Positions 36,016 through 47,579 are shown, counted from the stretch's first letter. The stretch is 64,000 nucleotides of DNA from Anthoceros angustus (GCA_010909165.1 MU008172.1:1302001-1366000), one strand, 5' to 3'. The notes: generated from the letters alone by a model not told the origin. A program made the numbers and translations.

Positions 36016-36814
36016 CCTAAAATTGAACAAATTGAATAACAAAATAATCCATATAAATTTTAAATACATTGACACAAACATCAAACAATAAGTGGTCTAA
36101 AATTGATCTCAAAACAGACAAGTGGTCATGTTTGAACATCAATCAACAAAAGAATTGATATTGATCTAGGCAAACTCACCAATATGAATAAAACAAATAT
36201 CATATTGACCAATAAAGAATAAGCAACATCAAGCAATAAATACATCAGCACATATTATGATTGCGCTAAGGACATGAGTCTTGATGACTTGATCAAGCTC
36301 AAAAAAGCAATGGCGGTCATCCAATGCTATAAGAAAATAAGTCATGTTGACAATAGCAAGTAGCAAACAATAACACTTAATAAGGAATAAAGGTGTGCGA
36401 GATCAAGCTTATGGAAGGCAAAGGACGCAGCTCATAAGAGCAACTCAAACATAGGCATCTTGCTCACAATTGAAGTCTCAAGTGATACTTGACATCAAAC
36501 AGAGTGCTATGAAAAGCTTGAACCACTAAGAAACAACCACTTGATCTTGATCAAACCAATGACCATTGAGGCTTGAAATGATAATCAAGCACATAGTGTG
36601 CTGTTTGGAATGTGAATTGTAGTGCATCTTGTGAGCTAGATGTACTTCAAGTGATATGCATTAACTTTGTTGCACATCAGATGCTTTGTGCAACTTTTTT
36701 ATTGTTGTTGTTTCTTTGTTGTTGATGTCTCTAATTAAATTAATTTTTTGTTACTTGCTAGTGTAATCTCTAACATGTTGCAATACCAAAACTGCAAACT
36801 TGATCTTGAAAAGA

Positions 36815-37235
36815 AAAGAGGCAGAGAGGGGGGGGGGGGGGGGGGGGGGGTTGAAGAAGGGGGGGGAGGGAGGAGGGCAAGAAGTGAAGAGGATGCAAGA
36901 AGAAGCACAACCAAGCACAAGAAGGGGGTGAAGAAGTTTATGTATGATGTTTCTTTGTTTTGTTGTTTACATATTATATATAAATACTATTATACTATAA
37001 AAATGTATAAAACAATTGAAGAAGTTTCATAGTTTTCTAAATACAATTAATAAGAAGAAGAAGAGGAAGAAGATGAAGAAGAAGAAGAAGAAGAAGAAGA
37101 AGAAGAAGAAGAAGAAGAAGAAGAAGAAGAAGAAGAAGAGGAGGAAGAAGAAGAACAAGAAGATGAAGAGGAAGAAGAAGAACAACAACAACAACAAGAA
37201 GAAGAAGATGAAGACGAAGAAGAAGAAATTTATTC
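36815..37235. repeat. G-run tract plus (GAA)n polypurine tract, unit 4
   Basis: This unit has the longest G run of the array, more than 20 G at about 36829-36850, then a gaagaa tract at about 37050-37230 with an uninterrupted stretch of over 60 bases. Confidence 0.9.
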
Positions 37236-37548
37236 AAGTCCACTAAGGACGGATCTTCGTCATAGGATTGAAATATGGCAACTACATAGATTGCGGTAAA
37301 ATGGTCTAGACGAATGCAAAGGTAAAATTCAAACAAGACAAATAATCTTCAATCAATCAATAATGTTAATGAAATGCATGAACGAGGGCTAAACACCACA
37401 AATTCATCCCCATGAAAGAAAGCCGTTGACTTGCAGACGAGAAAAAGGTGTAACTTCTCCTTCTTAATCTTCCATTGCAATGGTGTAAGATCGATTGATA
37501 TATAAGAGTCGTCTGTAACATAGACCTAGCCTTCATAACTGGAGGCGA

Positions 37549-37848
37549 TCATCCATGGAGTGAAAAGTCATAATCAATGCGGTCTCTACCAAAGATCCTT
37601 TCCAAGCCAAGGCTCGAGCAACGACCATCGACCTCTAGCCTATTGAGAAACTCCTTTGCAGCCACAAGTGGTGCAACAATGTCATTACCAAGACCATAAA
37701 TTCTCAAGTTCAATGCACGCGAGCATCCGCCTGATATTGTGTTACCACCGTGACAAGAAGGAGGGGGGATCGATATCATTAACTCCCATGGGTTTCTACC
37801 ATAGCGTGGTAGCCAAGAACCTTTTGCACACGATATGCAAAACCCCAA
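37549..37848 (-). other. conserved minus-strand coding trace within the satellite unit
   Basis: A 99-codon minus-strand frame contains R-I-Y-G-L-G-N-D-I-V-A-P-L-V and K-E-F-L-N-R-L-E-V-D and has protein-like composition. Partial equivalents lie in other units (for example 30353-30655, with K-E-F-L-N-R-L-E-V-D-V and M-K-A-R-S-M-L). I do not recognise a family. It may be a gene fragment captured when the satellite unit formed. Confidence 0.35.
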
Positions 37849-39006
37849 ATTGCATGCTAAAAATCCGCACTAAAAAGACCATTTTGAATAGTTTAGGTCT
37901 TGTTTACGGTGCACAAACGCATTTGATCAATTTTATCCAATTTTGAGCCTTCCTAAAAGAAGGTCATTCTCACAATCCACGCGTGTACAAACATTTAGAG
38001 TGTTTAGGGCTTCGTGATTTTGGTGTGCAAACTTGTTTGCATCAACCTTTCACTGCACATCAATCCTAAGACTATACTCGCTGGGAATCCTACAAGACTT
38101 TGTTTCAGACATTTGGCACAATAATATCTTCCTTGACCGATGCTCTTCTTGATTACCGCACGAGAACGAAGTGGTATGGTGTGCACAGGAGTCGGGCCCA
38201 AGCCAAATGTCTAAAGATTCAAAAGATGCACAAGGTTCTCTCTATTGTTTTGCTGTTGTTTGAGGTTTTGTTTTGTTTTATGTTTTATGTTTTATTCTTT
38301 TTTGCTTTATTATGCCTTAATTTTTGTTGTGCTAGTGGTTTAATTTATATTATTGTAGTAATGTTTTTCCGCTTTGGCCATGAAATTTGAAAATGGAGAT
38401 AAGATGAGAATCCCAATGCTTATGTATTCACAAGAAAAGCCCAAAGTAGGTCAAACCTGCTATTCCACAACGCAAAGTCTCTACGACTAACCTCTTATCC
38501 TACAAGTCTAGGTTTGTTTTACGCTCACGTAGTTTGATAGTCCTTGAAATCATAATATGATGAGTAGTTCTTTATGTCAAAGGTGTACAAATTGGATGGT
38601 CTCATCTACACTAAAGTATTGGGGTCTCCTAATTGCCGCGCACCTTGCAATATTGGGCACCTTGATAAAGATTTCGTGCCAAACTAGATATACGAATGGC
38701 TCCTTTTGATGAAGGTTTGAATGCCATGGACAACCCTTAGTAAGAAGCAGTTTTGGGAGGCCATCGTGAGCTTCAACATAAATCAAGGTCAGCCTTAAGT
38801 TGACGTAAGTTTAGCACGCAATTCATAACATTAATAAGGTTAAAACTATGACCATGTTACCACATTTGGGCTGAATTCAGTGTTAGGCATGACATTGCTT
38901 AGTTCACGTCACAAAGTTCATCAAGGAACGAAACAAATGCCTTTGTCTAATCACGTGTGGTAACTATTTCCCACATCAACTTCTATTCCTACAGCATTTG
39001 GTGTAG

Positions 39007-39150
39007 TGGATGGAACCTTCTCAGGTGGTGGTAGTATATGTGACTGGATCCGTGCAACTGCGAGTGCTGGATGGGGATTTGCTGCCAACTATGGTGAATG
39101 GGTGGAAGGTTAAGTACCTTCATGAGTACTGTTGTCGCAGACGCGAAAGC
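39007..39150 (+). pseudogene. C-terminal end of a second gypsy pol
   Basis: V-Q-L-R-V-L-D-G-D-L-L and V-N-G-W-K-V-K-Y-L are readable between 39047 and 39120, matching the end of gypsy polyproteins and the block at 12.69 kb. The satellite stops at about 39006 inside its own unit, so this junction is a breakpoint. Confidence 0.7.
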
Positions 39151-39166
39151 GGTGAGGAGGGAGTAA

Positions 39167-42100
39167 TGGCATAAAGTTTGGAGCAACAGCCCAAGCGAGC
39201 CGGAGGAAGAGCAGACTTGATTTTTTGGCTAAGAATGATTGAAGGGATCATGCCGGGATTTTACGAAACTTGAAGGCTGGAGTTGTAGGATCTTTGTGGG
39301 AGGCGAGAGGATATCTCGGGGAAAAGCAGGTCAAAATGACCCACAGTGAGATGGAAGGCAGCCGAAGAAGTGAGGCGGCGGCACTACCGTGAGGGTCGCT
39401 CACACTACGCCAAGAGGTCGAGAGGAAGAGCGCAGACTACGGGTGAGGCTGGGGCGTCTCGGCCAAAAGGGAAAATTAGGATGGGAGATATCCACTATAT
39501 GCCCACCAATAGTGGACTAGATAAATGGGTCGAATAGGAAATTAAAAGCTAGATTGGGCCGTTAGGAAACTAGGGGAAATAGTATCTTAGTATAAGAGGA
39601 ATTGGAAACTCAATCAAGCTGTGGAAAAGGTGCCACGTGGTGCATATCCAAGGCGAGTAGATTGGTAGTTACCATTCCTAACCCCAAGTTATCTTTATAA
39701 TCTGCATGTGTGTAGGAGGTCACAACTTGAAGGTGAGGAAGCGCCAACAGGAAGGCGCCACACCAAGAGTAGAAGAGCCCCACATTACACGATGTACGTG
39801 CGCTGCGGGGATAGAGAGGCGCAAGCTAGGCGTAGAGGAGGAAAATAGGCAAGACAAGTAGGGTGCAGAAGAAGAAGGAAGGAAAGGGCCGGGTGGAAGG
39901 AAGAAGGCAATGCTTGCCCAAGCCCAAAGGTGTTGGGAAGAGCAAGGCATGTCAAAATTGAAGAGAAATTGCGAGAAGGGACTCTCAACTTGCTGGAAGA
40001 TGTAAGAATCCGTGAAACGCCCTTAGAGAATTCCTTCTTTCGAAATCACAGCAATTGGAAACTCGTCCTGGAAAAGCAAGGGTATAAGAGCTAGGGGAAT
40101 TGTGAGCAAGGGCGAGGTCAAGGCCAGGGTGTGTGTGTGGAAATTGCAAGGAGCTGGAAGGTTCTTGGCATCCATTCAATTGTCCATCTCGAGGCCAAGC
40201 ATGGAAAGACCATTGCCTTTTATGACACTCGGAGGATAGGCATCATCAAGCGCTGCAGCATCAAGGCTGGAGGACTCTGCGAAGGAAGAGGAGGAAGCAG
40301 TGGTAGAACCCGAGGGGTTGCTGCCGGAGGAGGAGGAAACCTCCATGAGCGAGCCCCAGAGAGGAGCTCAAGAGATGCGAGGATAGGCCAAATGGTGTAT
40401 AGGGAGACGCCTACCATGGTAGGTGCACACCCTACCGTGATAGGAACAACACGTAGGGAGTGGAGTGGGTGGGTAGGCAGCCCTCAGTGAGGAAGGGGGT
40501 GGAGTGCCTAGCACATGTTGCGCGGTGAAGGCCAAGGATGAAGAAGATAGAAGAGAGCTGAAGTTATGGTGCACCAATGCTAGTCATTTGCAAGAGGAGG
40601 CCATGGCGTGCGAAGCATGTGGAAGTACTTGCGTGGAGTAATGATGTGAGGATGGCATGATAGGGCCGTGTGCTGAACTAGGAGAGGCCATGGTAGAGCT
40701 CTCATGGCAAGCTGAATTTGCAGCTGGGCTGCAAGATGGAGGTGGCATAGCCACAGGAAGGTAGTATTGCAGATGGGCTGCGATATGGAGAAGGAATCGC
40801 AATGGGGTGTGCATCATGAAGGCAAAATTCGCAGTTGGGCTGCAAGTAGGTGTGAAGGGAGGTCGTTGTGGTGGCCGCGAGGAGAATTGGGCAGCAAGGT
40901 AGGCTGATTCGAGAGTTGGTCAAGGAGTTCGCTAAGGAGAAATGTGGAGAAGGAGCTTGGTGAGGAGTTCAATAATGAATCACTAAAATGTATGTGGCAA
41001 GATATGCACAAGGAACTTGGTGTGTTGGATATGTGGATATAAGAACTCCAGAGTTAAGCGTCCTATGGGCGGATCAGTACTCAGATGGGGTGCCTTTTGT
41101 GTGAGGAGTATGAGCTTATATTTGCAAAAGACACAGGAGCTGATTGGGAAAGTTCTTAGTAGGGAGTTGCAGTGCCGGCACATTTTGGAGGCTGAGGATT
41201 GAGCTTTTTCCTTGGGTTTTGGGGTAGGATGGTCTCTATGGGAGCGCCTAGGGCCAAGGAGATGCAGGAATGTTGCTCTTGCACAAGAGCTGAAGGATTG
41301 ATGACTTAAGAGCCTTCTTGGTGCAAACCAACTAGGGTCTTGAATTTGTGCAAGATGGATGGAAAGGATCCTTAGATTCATGGTGGGGATTGATGGCTAC
41401 GATAGAAATTAGAGGTTATGGCTGGCTGTGCGAAATAATGGATGGGATATGGCCACATGCTTGCAGCAACCACTCAAATCTATGGCTGCAATTTAGGAGC
41501 TCTGTTGCTATAATTGTCGCATGAGAAGACCTGGGCATCTAAAAGTGCAGAGAGGGAGTGAGAGCTAGAGCTGTGTGCGCTCTCAGTGTGTGTGCCTTCT
41601 TAAGAGTGATGCCATCTCCTCTTGGTGTTCTCTTTTCTTGTGGCACCAATTTCTTGGGTCTTGGTGTGCCTTGGCTTGGTTTTGAGTGAATTTCTTCTAA
41701 GAGGGATGTCCTTAGTGTTCTTGGTGCTTAGCTTGGTGTTTGTTCTCCTCATGGGATTGCTAAGAGCCAAGCAGGATGAGGTGGTTCGGAGGAAGCGTGT
41801 GGATGCCGTGAAGGGTTTCGGCCAAGAAACCCCAACTCATGAAGCGCATGGTGGTAGTTTGGAGTGTAAACCCATTGCCAAAAATATTGGGCGATGGCAT
41901 GTGTGTGGAGGCCTACAATAATTGTGAAGAGGAGGATGCTTGGGCCACACGATGATGATAGGGAGGCCCTCATGCAGATTAAGCCGGGGCCTTAGATTTT
42001 GATGAGGTCACAAGCGATATGGACTCAGGAGTTTGGAGAAGAAATGGCGAGGAAGGAGCCTACAGCAGGGAGAAGGCGACCTACGGTAGGTCTGTCGAAG

Positions 42101-44065
42101 GAGGCAATGGATGCAAGTGCTATTGAGGGAGCGATGGTAGGGAGGCAAGTACTTTGGCCCCACAGAGATGTTAAGGAGGAGGTTGTCTCCCTAGGAGAAT
42201 GAAAAATCACAAAGAGGAGCTCAACCTACCAACATAAGTGCAGGGAAGGAGGTCACTTGTTCCACAAGTGAGGAGGATGAGTCCTCGGCGCCAAAGGAAG
42301 GAGATGGCGCAGGGAAGCAGGTGAGGTCACCCTACCACGGTGAGTGACCACCCTACACGGTAGTGCAGTGCGTGGTAGGCCCACCACCCTCGCGTGACGG
42401 CTGTGAGGCGGTACCACAGGCGTGGGACTGAGGGGAGCCGGGCCACGAGGCTTTGAGGATGAAGGGCGGGGTCGAAGATACCCTAAGATGATGGAGTGGT
42501 GGTGGGAGCAACCGGGAGGAGAGAGGCAGGGGTCCGACCCGTGAGAAGGGAGGGTGAGGGAGAACACCCCACGGATAAGGGAGGCAGGCCGAGAGGAGAC
42601 CAACGCAAAGAAGGCCCGGAGGAATTAGTGACAACATCGGTCAAATGGGGAGGAACCTTTGAAGACATGCTCCATAATAGGTATGGACAAATCAAACAAG
42701 AAAGGAGCAAAAGGATCTCAGGAGACCATCACCGATGGAGAGGAAGAGAAGGAGATAGGGACGGACTACCATGGTAGGTAGTCACCTACCGATGCCGGAC
42801 TACGCGTAGGGTGCCTTTGAAGGAGGCCGCGGTGGAGGCTAGAAAAGGCGCTGGCGGAGCGCGATTGCTGGATGGCAAGAGGAATCAGGCGCCGCCCAGC
42901 GGAGATGGAGGAAGGGGCAGATTGTACTTGCCCCAAATTAGGAAGATGACAAAAGTGGGGAAGGGGCAAGAGCAAAAGGAGGCGAGGCCAATCCACAGAG
43001 AGGGTCCCCGCAAGATAAGGTGGAATGGTCAATGACCATAAATGCTAGATGAAGAATAGGAAGGACGGTGATGTAACAACATCCTTAAAGACTTAGGTGA
43101 AGTTGCTAGAATAGAATTTACCAAGGATCGGACAATAGACTTAGGTGCCAGACATTAAATCTTGTAGGAAATAATAGAAAATTGGAAAAGGTGACTGCGG
43201 TAGGGTCACCAAGGGAGGTTGTATGTGGAAGGCCTCCTATAAGAGGAGGAGGATTTCACAAAGTAAAGTATCATGTCTTGCGCTTCCACGCTCGAGTCCT
43301 TTGCCATTCTGAGAGGAATTTCGTGTGAGCCAACCACGTCACAGAGGAAGTCGCGGTGGTCGGAGTGCTTGGTGGAGGACTTGCTCTGCAAGTGCCTAAG
43401 CGAGTTGCTCCCCTTGTGAATGGTTCTTTGTGAAATTGCTTTGCTTTGGGTGTGTGGCAAATGCCGGAGAACTCTCGGCTTGAGGGTAGACTACAGGAAA
43501 GACTCCTGGAGGTTCTCGTTGTCACAGTGTCAAACTCATACCGGCCCAAGGAAGAACTTCTGGTGGAGGCGGACCCAGGCGGTTGTGCCGTAAGGCGGTC
43601 GAAACCAGTGCCAGGCGAGGTTAGAATAGGAGGAAGAGGATGAGAAGATGAGTAGAGGATTAGAGGTGTAGGTGTTAGTGGAAGGCCACAGAGGCCCTAA
43701 GGGACGAATCCCAAACTGCAAGTAAAGGCGCTCACAGTGGAGAAGTGGTCTTAAGTAGGGAAATCGCGGTGTGGATCGGGGGTCCACTGGGCGCCGTGAT
43801 AGGCTCCTCACTGGCGGGACACACAATTGTTTGTCGTGTAGGTTGAGGTTGGCATTTTGGAGCGGTGCAAGTGTGCTGTGGAGGAGTAGAGGCGCCTTGC
43901 TTGTTTAGAAAGAGAAGTGTGTCTGCGGTGGCGATCGGGCATCACAAGACCTCGAACTTTCACACAAGTCTCATGGGACGAAACCCAGCGTGAGCGGCGA
44001 TTGGGATAAGTGTGGCCGCTATAGTGGGAGGACCTCGGGAGTGCCCCGGGTTTTCCCTAACCACA
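39167..44065 (+). mobile_element. giant LTR-like unit, right copy (about 4.9 kb)
   Basis: Starts TGG after the polypurine run ggtgaggagggagtaa and ends ccctaaccaca at 44065. It shares leader, gag-like region and terminal block with 12772-23407 but has no tandem duplications, so it is the better view of a single unit. If it is an LTR, it is near the upper end of plant LTR sizes. Confidence 0.5.
40080..42760 (+). pseudogene. gag-like coiled-coil coding region, copy 3 (diverged)
   Basis: Shares landmarks with copies 1 and 2: W-K-V-L-G-I-H-S-I-V-H-L at 40150-40190; an L-G-P-H-D-D-D-like block at about 41940-41965; D-F-D-E-V-T-S-D-M-D near 41998; F-E-D-M-L-H-N-R-Y-G-Q-I-K near 42658-42700. The coiled-coil block with H-F-A-Q-L-E-Q-E is not readable here; the interval 40800-41900 is different sequence. 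This copy is older than the left pair. Confidence 0.4.
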
Positions 44066-44213
44066 CACCCCTACTTCATAGTGAGTGAGAGTGATCAAAT
44101 ATTTGACATATTAGGGCCCTATTCATAAGGTAGCTAATTTTCACCCCTACTTCATAGTGAGTGAGAGTGATGAAATATTTGACATATTAGGGCCGTATTC
44201 ATAAGGTATCCTT
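44066..44213 (+). repeat. 76-bp tandem duplication
   Basis: caccccctacttcatagtga-type sequence with agtgagagtgatcaaatatt and gacatattagggcc is repeated at 44066 and 44142, an offset of 76 with very few differences. It sits directly outside the giant LTR-like unit. Confidence 0.85.
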
Positions 44214-44339
44214 TAAATTCTCATTATTTATTTCTTAGGGCGATAATTAGATTAATTAGTTACTTAATTGGTTATTTGGTTACAACATTCTATAACAGCG
44301 TGTGGGTGGAAAGGGGTCTCTCCAGTCACCCGTTTTTGC

Positions 44340-44770
44340 ACGCGCCCGGACTTTTGCGGATGCCAAATTGTACGCCGAAAAATCCATATTGAGAACAGCA
44401 GTTTTGAAGAGTTAGGTCTTATTTACGCGTTTACAAATGTATTTGATTTTAAACTTTATCAAATTCTGAGGTATCCTAAAAGAAGGCCACTCTCACGACC
44501 AGCACGTGTACAAACATTTACAGTTTTAGGGCCTCTACTATGATTCTGATGCGCAAACAAGTTTGCGTATCAACTTTTCACTCGCAGCACTCAATCCTAA
44601 GACTATACTCTCGCTATGTGAATTCTATAGGACTTTGTTTCTCAAACATTGGCAGGATAATATCTTCATTGATCTAATGCTCTTGATCCGCGTGCAATGC
44701 GAGAATGAGATTGGTATGGTCTGCACTTACACGCCAAACGTCTCAAGATTCAAAAGAATGGTTCTCACTA
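44340..44770 (+). repeat. diverged fragment of the satellite unit outside the array
   Basis: Order and words match the satellite (aaaaatccatattgaga, gttaggtcttatttacg, cctaaaagaaggc, cgtgtacaaacattta, aatcctaagactatactc, gactttgtttct, gataatatcttc), but with many substitutions, unlike the indel-dominated differences inside the array. It looks like an older relic or the ancestral locus. Confidence 0.7.
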
Positions 44771-45351
44771 CTAGTTCAAAGCTTTGATCACTACAGGAAA
44801 AGATGAGGGCTAAGTCAAGATGAGGACATATTCAAATTAGGGAGGTGCACAAAAAGGGTTGAAAACAACAAAAGGAATCTTTTAAAACAACAAAAATACC
44901 AACAACAATACTAAAAAACGCACGAAAAGGCCAAAATTTTATAGCAAGTGCGCTCACTTGCCCCGAGAACCTGAAATTTTTTTTGGATGTATTTCATATG
45001 TTTTTGGATTTTTTGCTTATTTTGTGCAAATAGGCTTGCACACTGCCACATTGGGTGCGTAAACTTGTCTGCGCACTCATCTCGTTCCGTCTGTTTTCTA
45101 ACATAAATGCTTGTATGAGATGAAGGGTGGACATGCAAAAATAGCCTATAACTGATGGTTCTGCTTATTTTCACCCCTTCAAAATTGCAGTGTCCACCCA
45201 TGGATGTGGTACATTGTGACCAAATGAAAATACAAGGTGTGGCGCCGCGACTTTGAACACCACATTTAAGTTAGCAAACACCCTTATCGTGATGACATCA
45301 GTATCAGCCAGTCATGTGTCATATAATACCATCCAGGCTACAACCATGCAT
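44771..45351. other. no recognisable gene
   Basis: AT-rich sequence without family motifs. A 96-codon minus-strand frame (44911-45201) is Lys/Arg/Thr-rich and unsupported. Confidence 0.5.
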
Positions 45352-45472
45352 TTCAGTGACACATCGTGCACCTTCAAACCATGCTAAGTCGGTAGCGTCG
45401 GTCACTCCCATTCCATGATCTAAGTTTATAACAACAAAACAAAACAAGAATCGACATAATTGTCAGACCTCA
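45352..45472. repeat. 120-bp direct repeat outside the left gypsy LTR
   Basis: gcaccttcaaaccatgctaag...aacaaaacaaaacaagaatc is repeated at 45961-46077, just inside the same LTR. The LTR body is therefore flanked on both sides by the same 120 bases. Confidence 0.75.
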
Positions 45473-45966
45473 TCAGAGGTTCGAGCTAAATGCGTCAGCA
45501 TCCGCTCAAGTTAAGTGGAGAGTTCCTAGTCCACAAAAAGCGCGCATCATCAGCGTGAGAATGTGGGCTCATGCTCACTGATCATGCAACCTATTGTTCC
45601 AACGGATGAATTGCATAGAAAAGAATGACAATCGTGAGCCTTTGCTCGGTGATCTCGCGACCGGCGCTTTCCGACTGAGACTCTCTGGCGGACTCGGCTA
45701 CCAACACGGGACCTCTTAAGCTCGTCCCGTCTCATCGTCTCCATCTAGGTGCCCAGCCTGATTCTCTCCGCTCCATACATCACTCCTCGGTAACCTTGTT
45801 ACATCATCATTCATCTTGGATTCTCAAGCAAAACTTAAATCTCGCCCTATTCACATAGGCACCGGCACTATTGACCTAATCGTGCTTCCATTTACCACGC
45901 ATTTATACCCACATGCGAATTAACCTATGCCCCAGCCTGGCCCTACATATCATGATGGCGGTGACA
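45461..45966 (-). mobile_element. 3' LTR of minus-strand gypsy element
   Basis: About 505 bases that match 52880-53383, including gttcgagctaaatgc, agttaagtggagagttcc, gcaacctattgttcc, actgagactctctggc, ctaccaacacgggacctc and cacgcatttatacccacatg. Differences are short indels. The exact outer ends are uncertain because of the flanking 120-bp repeat. Confidence 0.8.
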
Positions 45967-46099
45967 CATGTACACACCTTCAAACCATGCTAAGTAAGTG
46001 GCGTCGGTCACTCCCATTCCATCTAAGTTTATAACAACAAAACAAAACAAGAATCACGACATAATTCGACCTCATTCCCAGTGGGCGAAGGGCGTCAAG

Positions 46100-46480
46100 C
46101 CCGCAACATCAAGCGGAGAACCAAACAACCAAGAAGACTCACATGCCAGCGCTCCCAGTACCCTTACTCCGACAGCAGGGCAATACCAAACACCGGCACC
46201 TCGGTGAGTGGTGGAGACAAACAAAATAGATGGAATCCACCATTGCATCAGTCACACAACAACATAAGCTCCGGATCGTCTGTTGGCGGCATGGATAATC
46301 GGAAGGTGGCACCCAATCCGCATACGATCGTGGGGTCCAGTTGGGAAGATGGCAAGGAGCACAATTCTTCATGTGCTCTTGAGGATCGTCCGTCGACCCT
46401 TGCAACACCAACACACATTGTCGGCACCTCTTTAACTCGCAATACATGTCTACGAGTAGAAGGTTCCAGTATTGGCGATC
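46100..46480 (-). pseudogene. gypsy integrase tail with PHD-finger-like zinc module
   Basis: Minus-strand blocks: R-V-K-E-V near 46425, K-N-C-A-P-C-H-L-P-N near 46325-46360, then L-L-C-D-x-C-N-G-G-F-H-L-F-C-L and P-P-L-T-E-V-P at 46200-46275. After a frame change V-W-Y-C-P-A-C follows near 46165-46190. The C-x2-C, H-x2-C and final W-Y-C-x2-C arrangement is that of the PHD finger, a chromatin-reading zinc fold. The first Cys pair is not clean. In chromoviruses a chromodomain sits in this place and guides integration; a PHD finger would be an analogous targeting module (inference). Confidence 0.6.
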
Positions 46481-46559
46481 ATCTCGTAGATAAACATAGT
46501 CTCCGTGTGAAACTTCTTCAATTTAGGCGGAAGTGGCCGCATGCGAGTGTAAGCATAGC

Positions 46560-47500
46560 GGCGTGTCTCGAGCAATCGAAGGTTAGCCATAGCCATGGGC
46601 ATAAAATAAAGCTACCGCTCACCAACGATCGGGCCCATGTGGCGGGATCATCCGGGGCCACTACGATGCATTTCCTTGGCAATGGAGCGGGAGCAGGATC
46701 CACCCAAAGAGCAAGAAATAGGGAAAAATGGGCCAAGCGTGCTTACTCATACGATACCCCATCGCCACATACGGCGCGAGTCCCAATCAACTTGAGGCAT
46801 TGTCAACAGCAGTTTCGTAAACTTGCTTAATGGTACAGACCAAGCGCTCGCCAACCCATGGGGATGATCTCGACTAGTTCGTCGATGATCAATGAAAGCA
46901 TGATCCAACAATCTGAAATTCTCCACGAAACTCCGTACCACGATCGAGACATTCGCCAAACCGACTAAGCACATCTTTGTAAAAAAGGCGTGCTCCTCGA
47001 GCTCTTATCGGGCAAAGCAACAATCTCAGCCCACTTAGAAAAGTGTTCTACCATCACCATCACATAAACATTACCCCGTGCTGTCTTAGGCAACTCACCA
47101 ATAAGATCGCAAGACCCGGTGAAGAAAAGACCCACGATAGGTAATGGCTGGGCTGCGATGGCTTGATATTAAAAGAAGCCTTTACCTTTGCTCGCATTGG
47201 GCTATCGGATCACGAACTTGACCATACATGCCACTCCAATGAGGAGCCAACAAACTATCGTTCGTTTGGCAATGCCCCATGTCGGCATGAGCCAGCTTGA
47301 CCAATCATGGCGGCGGCACGGTCGAAACGCTTCTTTGCCGGTCTGCATCGAGATAACCATCTCGCCAATTGTATCGGCCGCCCGTTCTTTGAATCGTGTT
47401 TTACGCTTGTACACCCTAGGGTATGAACCGGTTGCAAATAATGCATGGTTCCGAATCATCCAAATGTCTCGCTCATGCCAACAATCGGTATAAGCAGGCA
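46560..47500 (-). pseudogene. gypsy integrase, frameshifted
   Basis: Core landmarks on the minus strand: C-D-L-I-G-E-L-P-K-T near 47090-47120 (first catalytic Asp), V-E-H-F-S-K-W-A-E-I near 47030-47055, A-L-P-D-K-S-S near 47010, and a decayed second Asp region near 46900-46930 with S-F-V-E-N-F-R. D-H-R-R-T-S-R-D-H-P-H near 46865-46895 precedes the expected Glu. This fits an rve integrase. At least three frame changes. Confidence 0.7.
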
Positions 47501-47579
47501 CAATGCTCAAGTCTCCCAAAGCGGCGACAGGCCATCTAGTCACCATCCCATTCTCGTCAAAATCTTGTCGTGCCTATGG

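Larger units (their letters stand above)
23408..39006. repeat. satellite array, 3.3-3.9 kb unit, four spacings and partial ends
   Basis: The marker gccaaatgtctaaagattca occurs at 23553, 27457, 31125, 34468 and 38202, giving unit sizes of 3904, 3668, 3343 and 3734. Each unit has the order: tttatgttttatgttttatt T-rich block; conserved atgatgagtagttctttatg..ttggatggtctcatc block; ttaataaggttaaaactatgacc block; 25-35 bp sub-repeat array; tcttgatgacttgatcaagctc block; G-run tract; GAA polypurine tract; aagtccactaaggacgga block; and a region with minus-strand coding traces. Units differ mostly by short indels. The array starts abruptly at the gypsy CCACA end and stops abruptly at another gypsy pol end. 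Confidence 0.9.
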
